DNA of 64,000 bases from positions 124,001-188,000 of the forward strand of contig CAWGTD010000014.1 of the NCBI GenBank assembly GCA_963825415.1, read 5' to 3'. The position numbers and the translations under genes were made by a program. The first letter of the stretch is position 1. Every line of letters begins with the position of its first letter. This document shows, one piece after another, positions 48,514 to 56,564 of this stretch. This stretch comes from BP-464 sp963825415 (GTDB lineage Bacteria; Actinomycetota; Thermoleophilia; Solirubrobacterales; Solirubrobacteraceae). The notes under the pieces were generated by a model that worked only from the letters and a program-made list of their open reading frames with translations, made no database searches and was not told the origin of the DNA.

Positions 48514-49563
48514 ATGCTCGAAGTCACCACCCTGACCGACGGCGGGCAGAGCGCGCCGGACATCGCCCAACGCCTCGCCGCCTGGCTCGGCGAGGCCAAG
48601 AAGTCACTGGACATCGCCCTCTACGACGTCCGGCTCCCGGGCGCTCCGGGCGACCTGGTCGCCGACACGCTGCGCGCTGCTGCGAAGCGCGGAGTCGCGG
48701 TGCGCATCGCCTACAACGACGACGAGCCGCAGGCCGAGCACCTTCCCTTCCCCCCGCCGCCGCAGACCGAGCCCGAGCTGCTGGCGGGGCTGGGGGTGCC
48801 ATTGCGCGGGATCCCCGGCTCGCGCGACCTCATGCACCACAAGTACGTCGTGCGCGACCAACAGGCGGTGTGGACCGGTTCGACGAACTGGACCCTGGAC
48901 TCGTGGCAGCGCGAGGAGAACGTGCTGGTCACGGTGGAGTCCGCCGAGATCGCCGCGGCCTACGCCCACAACTTCGAGGAGCTGTGGCGCCGGAGCCGGG
49001 TCGACGGCAGCGGCGAGCTCGACGTGAAGGCCGCGAAGGTCGGCGACGCCACGGTCAGACCTTGGTTCTGCCCGGGGCGTGGCCCGGAGCTGTCGCACCG
49101 CATCGCGTCCGCGATCGGCTGCGCGCGGCGCCGGGTCCGGATCGCCTCGCCGGTGCTGACCGCGGCGCCGGTGCTCTCCACGGTGGTCCAGGAACTTGCC
49201 GAGGGGCGGCTCGATCTCAAGGGTGTGCTCGACGCCACCCAGATCGCCCAGGTCCAGCATCAGTGGCTGGCCAACCCAAATACGTCGTGGAAGCTCCCGC
49301 TGCTCCAGAAGGCCCTCGCATCGGGAGCGTTCTCGGGCAAGCAGTCCACCCCGTGGGCGCCGGGCACGGTCCACGACTTCATGCACGCCAAGCTCACCGT
49401 CGCCGACGACGTCGTGTTCGTCGGGTCGTTCAACTTGTCGCGGTCGGGTGAAACGAACGCGGAGAACGTCCTGGAGATCCGCAGCGCATCGCTGGCCGAC
49501 CGGCTGGCGGCCTTCGTCGACGAGGTCCGCGCGCTCTACCCGGTGCTCGCGCCCCGGCCCTGA
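48514..49563 (+). CDS. Phospholipase D-like protein (two HKD motifs)
   Basis: 349 residues. Two PLD active sites: HHKYVVRDQQAVWTGSTNWT near residue 107 and HAKLTVADDVVFVGSFNLS near 290, both with the HxKxxxxD pattern and followed by the N/S-rich partner strand. The N-terminal SLDIALYDVRLPGAPGDLV and LRAAAKRGVAVRIAYNDDEP are also typical. No signal peptide. It could be a phosphodiesterase acting on lipid or nucleic acid, or a cardiolipin-synthase-like transferase. The 3' end overlaps the convergent LOG gene by 28 bases. Confidence 0.88.
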   Translation: MLEVTTLTDGGQSAPDIAQRLAAWLGEAKKSLDIALYDVRLPGAPGDLVADTLRAAAKRGVAVRIAYNDDEPQAEHLPFPPPPQTEPELLAGLGVPLRGIPGSRDLMHHKYVVRDQQAVWTGSTNWTLDSWQREENVLVTVESAEIAAAYAHNFEELWRRSRVDGSGELDVKAAKVGDATVRPWFCPGRGPELSHRIASAIGCARRRVRIASPVLTAAPVLSTVVQELAEGRLDLKGVLDATQIAQVQHQWLANPNTSWKLPLLQKALASGAFSGKQSTPWAPGTVHDFMHAKLTVADDVVFVGSFNLSRSGETNAENVLEIRSASLADRLAAFVDEVRALYPVLAPRP

Positions 49564-50261
49564 GCGTCGGCGGCGGCAGACACCACGTCGCAGGCCACCT
49601 CCGGGTCGTCTGTGACCACCATCAGGTCGGCGTCGTCAGCAGACACCATCCCGGCTCCGACCAGCGCGCCGCGGACCCAGTCGACCATCGGGCCCCAGAA
49701 CGCGCTGCCGACGAGCACGACCGGGAACCGCTCGATCTTGCGTGTCTGGACGAGCAGGAGCGCCTCGAAGAGCTCGTCGAGCGTGCCGTATCCGCCCGGC
49801 AGCACCACGAACCCGCTCGCGTAGCGAACGAAGACGAGCTTGCGCGTGAAGAAGTAGTGGAAGTCCAGCGACAGGTCGAGATAGGCGTTCGGCCGCTGTT
49901 CGAACGGCAGCTCGATGTTGAGGCCGACCGAGAGAGCGCCCGCGTCGCGCGCGCCGCGGTTGGCCGCCTCCATCGAACCGGGCCCGCCGCCGGTGATCAC
50001 CGCCAGCCCGCGCTCGCCGAGCCGGCGCCCGACGGTCCGGGCCAGCTCGTACTCGGGCGAGCCCTCGGGCGTCCGCGCCGACCCGAAGACCGAGGCCGCC
50101 CGCGGCACCTCCGACATCAGCGTGAATGCGTGGGCGAGCTCGTCGCGGATCCGCGCGAGGCGCTCCTCGTCGGCGAGGACGGTCTCGACCAGGCTGGTCT
50201 CGGCGCCGAGCAACTCCTCGTCGGAGGTGCGTGGGCGATGCGGTTCGCGCGGCACGGTCAT
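49536..50261 (-). CDS. LOG family protein (TIGR00730; cytokinin-riboside 5'-monophosphate phosphoribohydrolase-like)
   Basis: 241 residues. Rossmann-like lysine-decarboxylase fold: SVFGSARTPEGSPEYELA, GLAVITGGGPGSMEAANRGA and FVVLPGGYGTLDELFEALL (the PGGxGTxxE active site). Members cleave nucleoside 5'-monophosphates to base plus ribose-5-phosphate. It is the second gene of a two-gene unit: its ATG overlaps the DCC gene's stop by 4 bases. Confidence 0.92.
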   Translation of the reverse strand: MTVPREPHRPRTSDEELLGAETSLVETVLADEERLARIRDELAHAFTLMSEVPRAASVFGSARTPEGSPEYELARTVGRRLGERGLAVITGGGPGSMEAANRGARDAGALSVGLNIELPFEQRPNAYLDLSLDFHYFFTRKLVFVRYASGFVVLPGGYGTLDELFEALLLVQTRKIERFPVVLVGSAFWGPMVDWVRGALVGAGMVSADDADLMVVTDDPEVACDVVSAAADAQGRGASTG

Positions 50262-50677
50262 GGCGCCGCCACGCGCCGGCGATGCTCGGCGATCTCGGCG
50301 GTCGCCGCGTCGCGCGCGCCGGTCGGCATCAGGCGGCTGAGCCGCGTGCGGTTCGAGGCGACAGCCCGATAGCCGGCACGCAGCGCCAAGCGCAGCGCCC
50401 AGCTGGCCCGGGCCGCACCGCCTCGTCCGAGCTCCCGCAGGATCGGCGCCACGGCGTCGCCGCCCGACCAGATCCGCCCGTCGGGCGTGATGACGTGCGC
50501 GCTGCGCAGCCGTTGCGGTCCAGGCATGCCGTCGAGCAGCCGGTCGCCCTCGGGCGAGGTGATCGGCAGCGGCAGCAGCCGCCCGTCCCGGTCGCGTCTC
50601 AGCAGCAGCGCCAGCGTCCAGCGGCAGAAGCCGCAGTCGGCGTCATATAGGACGGGCAGCGCGTCCGCGCGCGGCAT
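50258..50677 (-). CDS. DCC-family thiol-disulfide oxidoreductase-like protein (DUF393)
   Basis: 139 residues. The signature DADCGFCRW (DxxCxxC, near residue 12) defines the DCC family, followed by LPLPITSPEGDRLLDGM and RIWSGGDAVAPILRELG. The fold is thioredoxin-like; a redox function is proposed but unproven. The ATG at 50677 opens the conserved stretch. It is coupled to the downstream LOG gene by an ATGA overlap. Confidence 0.88.
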   Translation of the reverse strand: MPRADALPVLYDADCGFCRWTLALLLRRDRDGRLLPLPITSPEGDRLLDGMPGPQRLRSAHVITPDGRIWSGGDAVAPILRELGRGGAARASWALRLALRAGYRAVASNRTRLSRLMPTGARDAATAEIAEHRRRVAAP

Positions 50678-50723
50678 GGCCGCACCGTAGCGGCCTGCCG
50701 CGCGCGGCCAGAGGGGCCCAGCG

Positions 50724-51602
50724 CTAGAGGCCTTGCGGGTGCCGCACGACGTAGCCGCTCGAGCTGCGCCGAGCGGTCTGCCACCGCGAGCCGCTCCGCG
50801 AACGGCCGCTGGTGTCGAAGCGCAGGCCTGCGACGACCATGTAGGCATGGCCGCTGTTGGCGTAGATCGTCACCCACTGCCCGGCACCGCTCTCGCCGAA
50901 GCGCTCGAACTCCGAGGAGTCCCGCGCCCGCTCGATGAGGCCCGCGCCGTGCAGCGCATAGGAGATCGACCCCGAGCAGTCATAGCCGGTGTCGTTCCAG
51001 CGGCCGTGGCCGCCGCCGTAGCGGTACGGCTTGGTCGCGATCTCGTTGCCGGCGGCGATGATCGCCTTGACCTCGTCGGGCGCGTCGTCCGCGACCGAGG
51101 CCAGGCCGTCGCTGTTGACCCGCGCGCGCGACCCGGCGGGCAGCGGCGGCGGGGGTTCCGGCGTGGACTTCTTCAGCGTGCCCCAACCGCCGGCGCCGAC
51201 GACGCGACGCAGCGCGGCGAGATCACCGGCGTCGAGCGTGCCGTCGATGCGGCGGCCGGCGCGCTTCTCGAAGCGGCGCAGAGCCGCCCACGTGGCGCGC
51301 CCGAAGGAGCCGTCGACCGAGATCCGCATCCCGATCCTGTTGATGAAGTCCTGAAGGACCTTGACGTCGTGCCCGCGCATGCCCTGGCGGACGGGCACGC
51401 GGTCACCGAGATGGACGTAGCGGCCCGCACGAGGGCTCGTGCGACGCGACTTGGGCGCGCTGGTCTGTTGGGTGCTGGGCTTGCTCGCGGTGCGCGAGTT
51501 CGTGGTGCTGTAACCGGTTCCCCCGGTATCGGCCCCTGCCACTGCGGGCAGGGCCAGAGACAGCGCGGCTACGGCGCAGCCCAGACGACAATGCGTTGAC
51601 AA
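50724..51602 (-). CDS. Secreted cell-wall hydrolase (peptidoglycan-binding + NlpC/P60-like)
   Basis: 292 residues. Signal peptide residues 1-24. A linker rich in Ser/Thr/Lys leads to a peptidoglycan-binding domain (VPVRQGMRGHDVKVLQDFINRIG, VDGSFGRATWAALRRFEKRAG), then an NlpC/P60-like domain: GYDCSGSISYALHGAGL with the catalytic Cys, and the His in NSGHAYMVVAGLRFDTS. It cuts stem peptides in peptidoglycan. The start is TTG at 51602, preceded by AAGGAAGGGGAAG. Its leader is a c-di-AMP riboswitch, which ties it to the RlpA-like gene at the left end of the window. Confidence 0.87.
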   Translation of the reverse strand: MSTHCRLGCAVAALSLALPAVAGADTGGTGYSTTNSRTASKPSTQQTSAPKSRRTSPRAGRYVHLGDRVPVRQGMRGHDVKVLQDFINRIGMRISVDGSFGRATWAALRRFEKRAGRRIDGTLDAGDLAALRRVVGAGGWGTLKKSTPEPPPPLPAGSRARVNSDGLASVADDAPDEVKAIIAAGNEIATKPYRYGGGHGRWNDTGYDCSGSISYALHGAGLIERARDSSEFERFGESGAGQWVTIYANSGHAYMVVAGLRFDTSGRSRSGSRWQTARRSSSGYVVRHPQGL

Positions 51603-51624
51603 CGGAACTTCCCCTTCCTTTCCG

Positions 51625-51785
51625 GTGCCTACGGGGTGAGCTGACGGGCTCGCGCAGAAAGGCCAGCGCTACACCGCGGATGCGGCGATTCGCCCCGGGC
51701 CCGGATCAGCGGAACGCTTTTCCGGACCAAGTGGTTCCCCCGTTCCCCACCGCTGGCGCAGCGGGGATTCGGCTGGTCACGACAC
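51625..51785 (-). promoter_or_regulatory. Cyclic di-AMP riboswitch (ydaO/yuaA type) ahead of the cell-wall hydrolase
   Basis: On the minus strand the class blocks appear in order: AACGGGGGAACCAC (about 51729-51742), CCGGGGCGAATCG (51692-51704), and GAGCCCGTCAGCTCACCCCG then TAGGC (51627-51651). The core CCCGTCAGCTCACCCCGTAGGC is the same as in the copy at 1506-1659. The 3' end is about 25 bases from the TTG start. The 5' edge and P1 pairing were not resolved by eye. Confidence 0.88.
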
Positions 51786-51844
51786 GGCCAGTGTAGCCAA
51801 CCCTCGGACGGTTGGCGCCAGAAGGCCGGTCTTGGTTGAAAAAC

Positions 51845-53503
51845 CTAGGCGGAGAAGTACTTGTACGGGGTCTTCGACCCCTTGAACGGCGCCTTGGAGC
51901 GGAAGATCGCCTGGACGCGCCACTTGGCCTTCTCCAGCTTGACGCTCAGCTTGATCGGCGCCTTCGCGCTCTTCGTGTACTTGTGGGCGGTCTTCCACTT
52001 GCCGCCCTTGCGCTTCTGGAAGACGACCTGGACCTTGTGGAAGGCGCGGAAGCCGATGGCTCCGCTGACCGGCGCGGTCACCCTGACGCTCACCGTGCGG
52101 CGCCTGCCCTTGCCGCCGAGGATCAGCGGCGAGAACGTCGTCGGCAGCGCGCCGAGCTTGGACGGGTCGACCTTGGTGACCTTCACGTCGACGCTCGACG
52201 TGTTGCCACTGGCGTCGAGCGCGGTAACGGTGATCGTGTGGGGACCCAGCCCCAGGCTCTTGGCGCCCTGCCAGGTCATGGCGCCGTTGAGGGTCTTCGG
52301 GAACTTGCTGGCGTCCCGCAGCCCCGTGGTGAAGTTGCGGATCTTCTGGCCGTCGGCGATGAAGCTGATCCGGCCGACGCCGTTGTTGTCGGCCGCGCTG
52401 GCCTCGATCGGCAGGTTGTCGGTGAAGACCCCGTTCTGGGTCGGGGCGGACACCGTGATCTTCGGCGGGTCGAAGTCGCCGCACGGCTGGCCGGCGAAGT
52501 CGTCCTTGCCGTCCGCGACGTCCATGAACGCCTTCAGCGCGGGGCGGCTGGCGCCGTCGTTGGTCCTCAGCCCGTACCACGAGCCCGGCTCGTCGCGGTA
52601 GTTGAACCACAGCGCGTTGGTGACGTAGGGGTAGCTCTTCAGGCAGTGCCAGGCCTGCCCCAGGAACTTCGCCTGGTCGGCGTCGTTTACGCCCGCGTCC
52701 TTCTGCCCGGCGAACATTCCGGAGCCGCAGCGGCCAGGCTCGACCGCCCAGCCCAGCTCGGTGATCCACAGCGGCTTGCCGTCGTCGCCATGGGAGGCCA
52801 TCGTCTGGTGGACCTCGCGCAGGCCGAGGAACGTGAAGCGGTTGATCCGGCCGTCGGCGTTGCGGAAGAAGGAGTCGGGCCCGACCAGCGAGCACGCCGT
52901 GTCGGTGTGCGTCGCGACGCCGTCGAAGGCGCCGGCCGAGCTACCGCCCAGTGCGCCGTAGACCTTGTCGAGAAACTCGAAGTTGTTGCCGGTCAGGCCG
53001 CCGACGAACACCGGGGCGTGCGGATGCACAGCCGGATAGGAGGCCTTCAGCAGCGCGGCGTACTTGGCGGGATCGCCGCCCGCGTTGCCCCACCACGCGG
53101 CCTCGTCCTCCTCGTTCCAGATCTCCCAGGCGCCGACCTGCGAGCCGTAGGCGCGAGCCAGCGCGCCGATGTAGGAGGCGTATGCGTTCACGTCGCCCGG
53201 AGGGTTGCCGCCCAGTCCGGTGACGACGATGACGGGCTTCATCCCGCTGGCGTTCATCGAGCTGATGACGGCCTGGTAGGCGGTCACCGTGAAGGCGTCA
53301 GGCGCGGAGGTGCCGGGCCAGATGAGGAAGACACGACCCCACTTCGCGCCGGTTGTACCGGCTTCGCGGATGTGGTTGATCGAAGCCCCGCCGCCGGGGA
53401 TGTTCAGGCCGACGTCCGCGGCTTGAGCCGCGGTGGGAACCGAGAAGAGGCTGAGTCCGGCCAACAGGGCCAGACGAACGACATGCTTGCGCAACGGGGA
53501 CAC
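51845..53503 (-). CDS. Secreted glycoside hydrolase (clan GH-A, GH39/cellulase-like)
   Basis: 552 residues with a signal peptide (residues 1-28). Residues about 30-350 form a TIM barrel with AWEIWNEEDEAAWW (acid/base Glu near 129) and PLWITELGWAV (nucleophile Glu near 248), the two retaining-glycosidase carboxylates of clan GH-A. Next comes an Ig-like module (KITVSAPTQNGVFTDNLPIE ... GPHTITVTALDASGN), then a Lys-rich beta domain at the end (VQVVFQKRKGGKWKTAHKY). Substrate unknown; beta-xyloside, mannan or related polysaccharides are possible. Confidence 0.86.
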   Translation of the reverse strand: MSPLRKHVVRLALLAGLSLFSVPTAAQAADVGLNIPGGGASINHIREAGTTGAKWGRVFLIWPGTSAPDAFTVTAYQAVISSMNASGMKPVIVVTGLGGNPPGDVNAYASYIGALARAYGSQVGAWEIWNEEDEAAWWGNAGGDPAKYAALLKASYPAVHPHAPVFVGGLTGNNFEFLDKVYGALGGSSAGAFDGVATHTDTACSLVGPDSFFRNADGRINRFTFLGLREVHQTMASHGDDGKPLWITELGWAVEPGRCGSGMFAGQKDAGVNDADQAKFLGQAWHCLKSYPYVTNALWFNYRDEPGSWYGLRTNDGASRPALKAFMDVADGKDDFAGQPCGDFDPPKITVSAPTQNGVFTDNLPIEASAADNNGVGRISFIADGQKIRNFTTGLRDASKFPKTLNGAMTWQGAKSLGLGPHTITVTALDASGNTSSVDVKVTKVDPSKLGALPTTFSPLILGGKGRRRTVSVRVTAPVSGAIGFRAFHKVQVVFQKRKGGKWKTAHKYTKSAKAPIKLSVKLEKAKWRVQAIFRSKAPFKGSKTPYKYFSA

Positions 53504-53558
53504 TCCGAAATCGAGGGCGAGCCTTCCCTCCGGTCATCGGCCGATCGGCCGTCTGTAT

Positions 53559-54701
53559 TTAGCCCTTTCGCCATTCGTACAGGACGGCGGCCGCAATAGC
53601 TACGGCAACCTCCGAACATGGACGAATTGACGACCGTAAAACGAACTCGTCGGGGTGGTGAGCGTCCCCACCGCGCGGGCCGAGACCGTCGATGGTCAGA
53701 GGTATGACTGCGGCGAGGTGGCTCGCGTCGCTCGCGCCCCCTCGCGCGCCCGCGAGTACCGGGCGGCCGAGCGCCTCGCCGGCGGCGGCCAGCGCGCCCG
53801 CCGTCGCCTCGCGTGCGTCCATGCCCGGCCAAACGCGCAGCATCTCGGCCTCAAGCCGCGCGTCGCCCACCCGGTCGGGCACGGTCGCCAGCACGTCGGC
53901 GAAGCACGCGGCGTCGTCGGCGCGCAGGTCGCAGGTCAGCCGGCCGAACGCGGGGACGACGTTGAACGCGTCGCCGGAGTGCAGCACCGTCGGGACCGCG
54001 GTCAGCCGCAACGGGCCCGCGGGGTCGTGACAGGCCGCGACCCGCTTCGCGGCCTCGGCGAGCGCCAGCAGCGCGTTGGCGCCCTTGTCGGGCGAGGAGC
54101 CCGAGTGCGCGGAGCGCCCATGGGCGGTCACGGTCAGCGTCCCCGCGGCCTTGCGGCGCACCACGACCTGGTCCTCGCCGCCGGGCCCCGTCTGGCCCGC
54201 CTCGAAGCACAGGCACGCATCGAAGCCGGCGAAGCGCTCGGTGTGCGCGAACGGCGCCGTGCGCCACTCCTCGTCGCAGACGAGCAGAAGCGTGACCTCA
54301 TCGAAGAGCTCCGGGCGGCCGCCCAGCGCACGCAGCACGCCGAGCGCGAGCACCACGCCGCCCTTCATGTCCACGGTGCCGGAGCCGATCAGGCGATCCT
54401 CGGCCGCCTCCAACGGGCGGTGCTCGCCGTGAGCTACGACGGTGTCGACGTGGCCGAGCAGCAGCAGCCGGCCGGTCCCGTCGCCGCGGAGATGGGCGAG
54501 CAGGTCTGGTGCGTGCTCCGGCGAGGAGCACGGCACGCGCTCGATGGTGGCCGCATCGGGCAGCAGCGCGGCGACGATCGCGAAGACCTCCTCGGCCCCG
54601 CGCACGTCGCCCGATGGCGAGGAGACGCCCACCAGTGCGTCGAGCTCGCGCTCGGTCCGGCCCGCGATCTCCTGCGCCGCTCGTGCGATCCAGGGATCCA
54701 C
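53559..54701 (-). CDS. M20-family metallopeptidase (carboxypeptidase G2-like)
   Basis: 380 residues. Zinc-dependent. Motifs: LLLLGHVDTVVAHGEHRPL, GSGTVDMKGGVVLALGVL, LLLVCDEEWRTAPFAH, the lid domain VTAHGRSAHSGSSPDKG, and LGPRGGDAHHPDEFVLRSS at the C-terminus with the final metal His. It hydrolyses N-acyl amino acids or C-terminal Glu/Asp. It stops 55 bases from the start of the glycosidase gene and follows an FMN-reductase gene in the same direction by 24 bases. The longer catalytic His-Asp context fits CPG2 better than DapE. Confidence 0.9.
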   Translation of the reverse strand: MDPWIARAAQEIAGRTERELDALVGVSSPSGDVRGAEEVFAIVAALLPDAATIERVPCSSPEHAPDLLAHLRGDGTGRLLLLGHVDTVVAHGEHRPLEAAEDRLIGSGTVDMKGGVVLALGVLRALGGRPELFDEVTLLLVCDEEWRTAPFAHTERFAGFDACLCFEAGQTGPGGEDQVVVRRKAAGTLTVTAHGRSAHSGSSPDKGANALLALAEAAKRVAACHDPAGPLRLTAVPTVLHSGDAFNVVPAFGRLTCDLRADDAACFADVLATVPDRVGDARLEAEMLRVWPGMDAREATAGALAAAGEALGRPVLAGARGGASDASHLAAVIPLTIDGLGPRGGDAHHPDEFVLRSSIRPCSEVAVAIAAAVLYEWRKG

Positions 54702-54725
54702 GCGCGGCAGCGTACGCGGCGGCTC

Positions 54726-55277
54726 CTAGGCGGCGCGGCGCTGCGGCTGAGCCTCGGCCAACAGCTCGGCCAGGATGCCGCCCAGCTCGACCTCGAGGTC
54801 GTGCTCGGCGAGCCGGCCGGCGGCGTCGAAGGCCTCGTCCGCGACGGCCACCGGCAGCTCGCGATCGACCACCCGGGCACCGGCGGAGCCGAGCACCTTG
54901 CGCAGCTCGGCCTGTGCCCAGACGGCGCCGAACATCCCGGTGCTCGCGCCGATCACGGCGACCGGCTTGTTGGCCAGCGCCGCCTTCGCTGTCGGGCGCG
55001 AGGCCCAATCGACGGCGTTCTTCAGGACCCCCGGGATCGAGCTGTTGTACTCCGGCGTGGCGAACAGCACCGCATCGGCCTGCGCGATCGCCTCGCGCAG
55101 CGCTCGGACCGGCAGGGCCGGATCGCGCTCGTCGTCGGAGTCGAACGGCGGGATCGCCTTGAGGCCGTCGAACTCGACCAGCTCCGCCTCGGGCGGCAGC
55201 AGGGCTGCCGCCGCCCGAAGCAGGCGCCGGTTGTGCGAGTCGCGCCGCAGCGAGCCTGAGATGGCGAGGACGCGCAT
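54726..55277 (-). CDS. NADPH-dependent FMN reductase family protein
   Basis: 183 residues, flavodoxin-like. VLAISGSLRRDSHNRRLLRAA (phosphate loop for FMN), DAVLFATPEYNSSIPGVLKNAVDWASR (the SIPGxLKNxxDW signature) and KPVAVIGASTGMFGAV are diagnostic for the azoreductase/chromate-reductase/quinone reductase group. It reduces quinones, azo compounds or flavins using NAD(P)H. It is 5 bases after the YceI gene in the same direction. Confidence 0.92.
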   Translation of the reverse strand: MRVLAISGSLRRDSHNRRLLRAAAALLPPEAELVEFDGLKAIPPFDSDDERDPALPVRALREAIAQADAVLFATPEYNSSIPGVLKNAVDWASRPTAKAALANKPVAVIGASTGMFGAVWAQAELRKVLGSAGARVVDRELPVAVADEAFDAAGRLAEHDLEVELGGILAELLAEAQPQRRAA

Positions 55278-55282
55278 GGCTC

Positions 55283-55846
55283 CTAGCCCTCCTGCCGCAC
55301 GAGCTCGAGCTCGACGATCAGGGTGACGTCGTTGGCCAGGACGCGGCCGCCCTTGGGCAGCTCCGCGTTCCAGTCCAGCCCGAACGCCGTGCGATCGATG
55401 ATCGCCTCGAGGCTCAGGCCGATCCGGTAGGAGTCGTCCAGGCCCGTCGCGGGCCCGCTGATCGTGCCGCGCGCCTCGACGCGCTGGGTGTGCCCCTTGA
55501 CGCTCAGGTCACCGTCGACCACGAGCTCGTCGCCGTCGCGCCGGATCGCCGCGGAGGCGAAGCGGATCTCGGGGTAGCGCTCGGTGTCGAAGAAGTCAGG
55601 CGACTTCAGGTGCCCCGCCAGGTTCTCGTCCTTGACGACGATCGAGTCGACCTTGACGACGCCGAGCAGGCTCGCCTCACCGTCGTCGCCGACGGTCAGG
55701 GTCGCGTCGAAGTCGTCGAACTGGCCGCGGAACGTCGAGACGACCATGTGCTTGGCCGCAAAGGACGCCGAGGAGTGGATCGTGTCGATTCCCCAGGTGC
55801 CCTGCGGTACTCCGATGACGGGTGTGGCTGTGGTGGTGGCTGCCAT
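55283..55846 (-). CDS. YceI-family protein (lipid-binding lipocalin-like)
   Basis: 187 residues. TWGIDTIHSSASFAAKHMVVSTFRGQFDDF, then DSIVVKDENLAGHLKSPDFFDTERYPEIRF (YceI hallmark), VVDGDLSVKGHTQRVEARG and DRTAFGLDWNAELPKGGRVLANDVTLIVELELV. The family is an extended beta-barrel that binds isoprenoid-type lipids or amide compounds; here no signal peptide is present, so it may be cytoplasmic. It diverges from a TetR-type regulator, and two palindromic operators lie in the gap, so it is the likely target with the FMN-reductase gene. Confidence 0.92.
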   Translation of the reverse strand: MAATTTATPVIGVPQGTWGIDTIHSSASFAAKHMVVSTFRGQFDDFDATLTVGDDGEASLLGVVKVDSIVVKDENLAGHLKSPDFFDTERYPEIRFASAAIRRDGDELVVDGDLSVKGHTQRVEARGTISGPATGLDDSYRIGLSLEAIIDRTAFGLDWNAELPKGGRVLANDVTLIVELELVRQEG

Positions 55847-55879
55847 CTGAATTTGCTCCCTCTGGAAGAGGTGGTTTCC

Positions 55880-55891
55880 GGACCGTGGTCC
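55880..55891. promoter_or_regulatory. Palindromic operator 1 (probable TetR binding site)
   Basis: GGACCGTGGTCC: GGACC arms in perfect inverted symmetry around GT. It is on the yceI side of the divergent gap, close to the yceI promoter. Paired with a second near-identical palindrome at 55919-55930; centres are 39 bases apart. Divergent placement with a TetR gene suggests the regulator represses both genes. Confidence 0.75.
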
Positions 55892-55918
55892 GCTTATGAC
55901 TGATAAGGTAGCACAAAC

Positions 55919-55930
55919 GGACCGCGGTCC
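55919..55930. promoter_or_regulatory. Palindromic operator 2 (probable TetR binding site)
   Basis: GGACCGCGGTCC, a perfect 12-base palindrome, differing from operator 1 by one central base. It precedes the preferred TetR start at 55938 by 8 bases, so repressor binding would also block its own transcription. Confidence 0.75.
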
Positions 55931-55937
55931 ACAAGCG

Positions 55938-56558
55938 ATGATCCACCTCCCCGTGACGACCTCCCCCATCGAGCTCCCAGTACTGGGCGCCGAGTCCCGC
56001 GAGCGGGCCGACGCCGTGCGCAACCGCCAGCGGATCCTCACCGCCGCGGAGCGCCTGTTCACCCAGCACGGCGTGGAGTGCGTCTCGATGGACGCGATCG
56101 CCGCCGCCGCCGAGGTGGGCAAGGGAACGCTGTTCCGCCGCTTCGGCGACCGCGCGAGCCTGGTCCTCGCCCTGCTGGAGACCAGCGAGCGCGAGTTCCA
56201 GGAGGCCTTCATCCGCGGCCCCGCGCCGCTCGGGCCCGGCGCGCCGGCCGCCGAGCGGCTGGTCGCCTTCGGCCACGCCCTGCTCGACCGCATCGAGCTC
56301 CACGGCGAGCTGGTGCTGGCGGCCGAGGCGGGCGGCCCGGGCCGCCGCTTCCGCGCTTCGCCCTACGGCGCTCACCGCGCGCACGTCATGTCGCTCGTCC
56401 GTGCCGGTGCTCCCGGCCTGGACCCCGACTACACCGCCGACGCGCTCCTGAGCTGCCTGAGCGCCGAGCTGGTGATGCACCAGCGCCGCGGCCGTGGCGT
56501 CCCGCTCGACGAGCTCAAGGCCGGCTGGGCGGCCATCGCCGGGCGCATGCTCGCCTGA
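55938..56558 (+). CDS. TetR/AcrR-family transcriptional regulator
   Basis: 206 residues from the ATG at 55938, chosen because the ATG at 55896 would place both operators within or before coding sequence. N-terminal helix-turn-helix: RNRQRILTAAERLFTQHGVECVSMDAIAAAAEVGKGTLFRRFGDR, the standard TetR recognition helix. The C-terminal region is the ligand domain. Two palindromes in the gap to yceI are probably its operators. The effector is unknown; a quinone- or xenobiotic-like molecule is plausible because the regulated neighbour is a quinone-reductase-type flavoprotein. Confidence 0.92.
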   Translation: MIHLPVTTSPIELPVLGAESRERADAVRNRQRILTAAERLFTQHGVECVSMDAIAAAAEVGKGTLFRRFGDRASLVLALLETSEREFQEAFIRGPAPLGPGAPAAERLVAFGHALLDRIELHGELVLAAEAGGPGRRFRASPYGAHRAHVMSLVRAGAPGLDPDYTADALLSCLSAELVMHQRRGRGVPLDELKAGWAAIAGRMLA

Positions 56559-56564
56559 CGAGGC

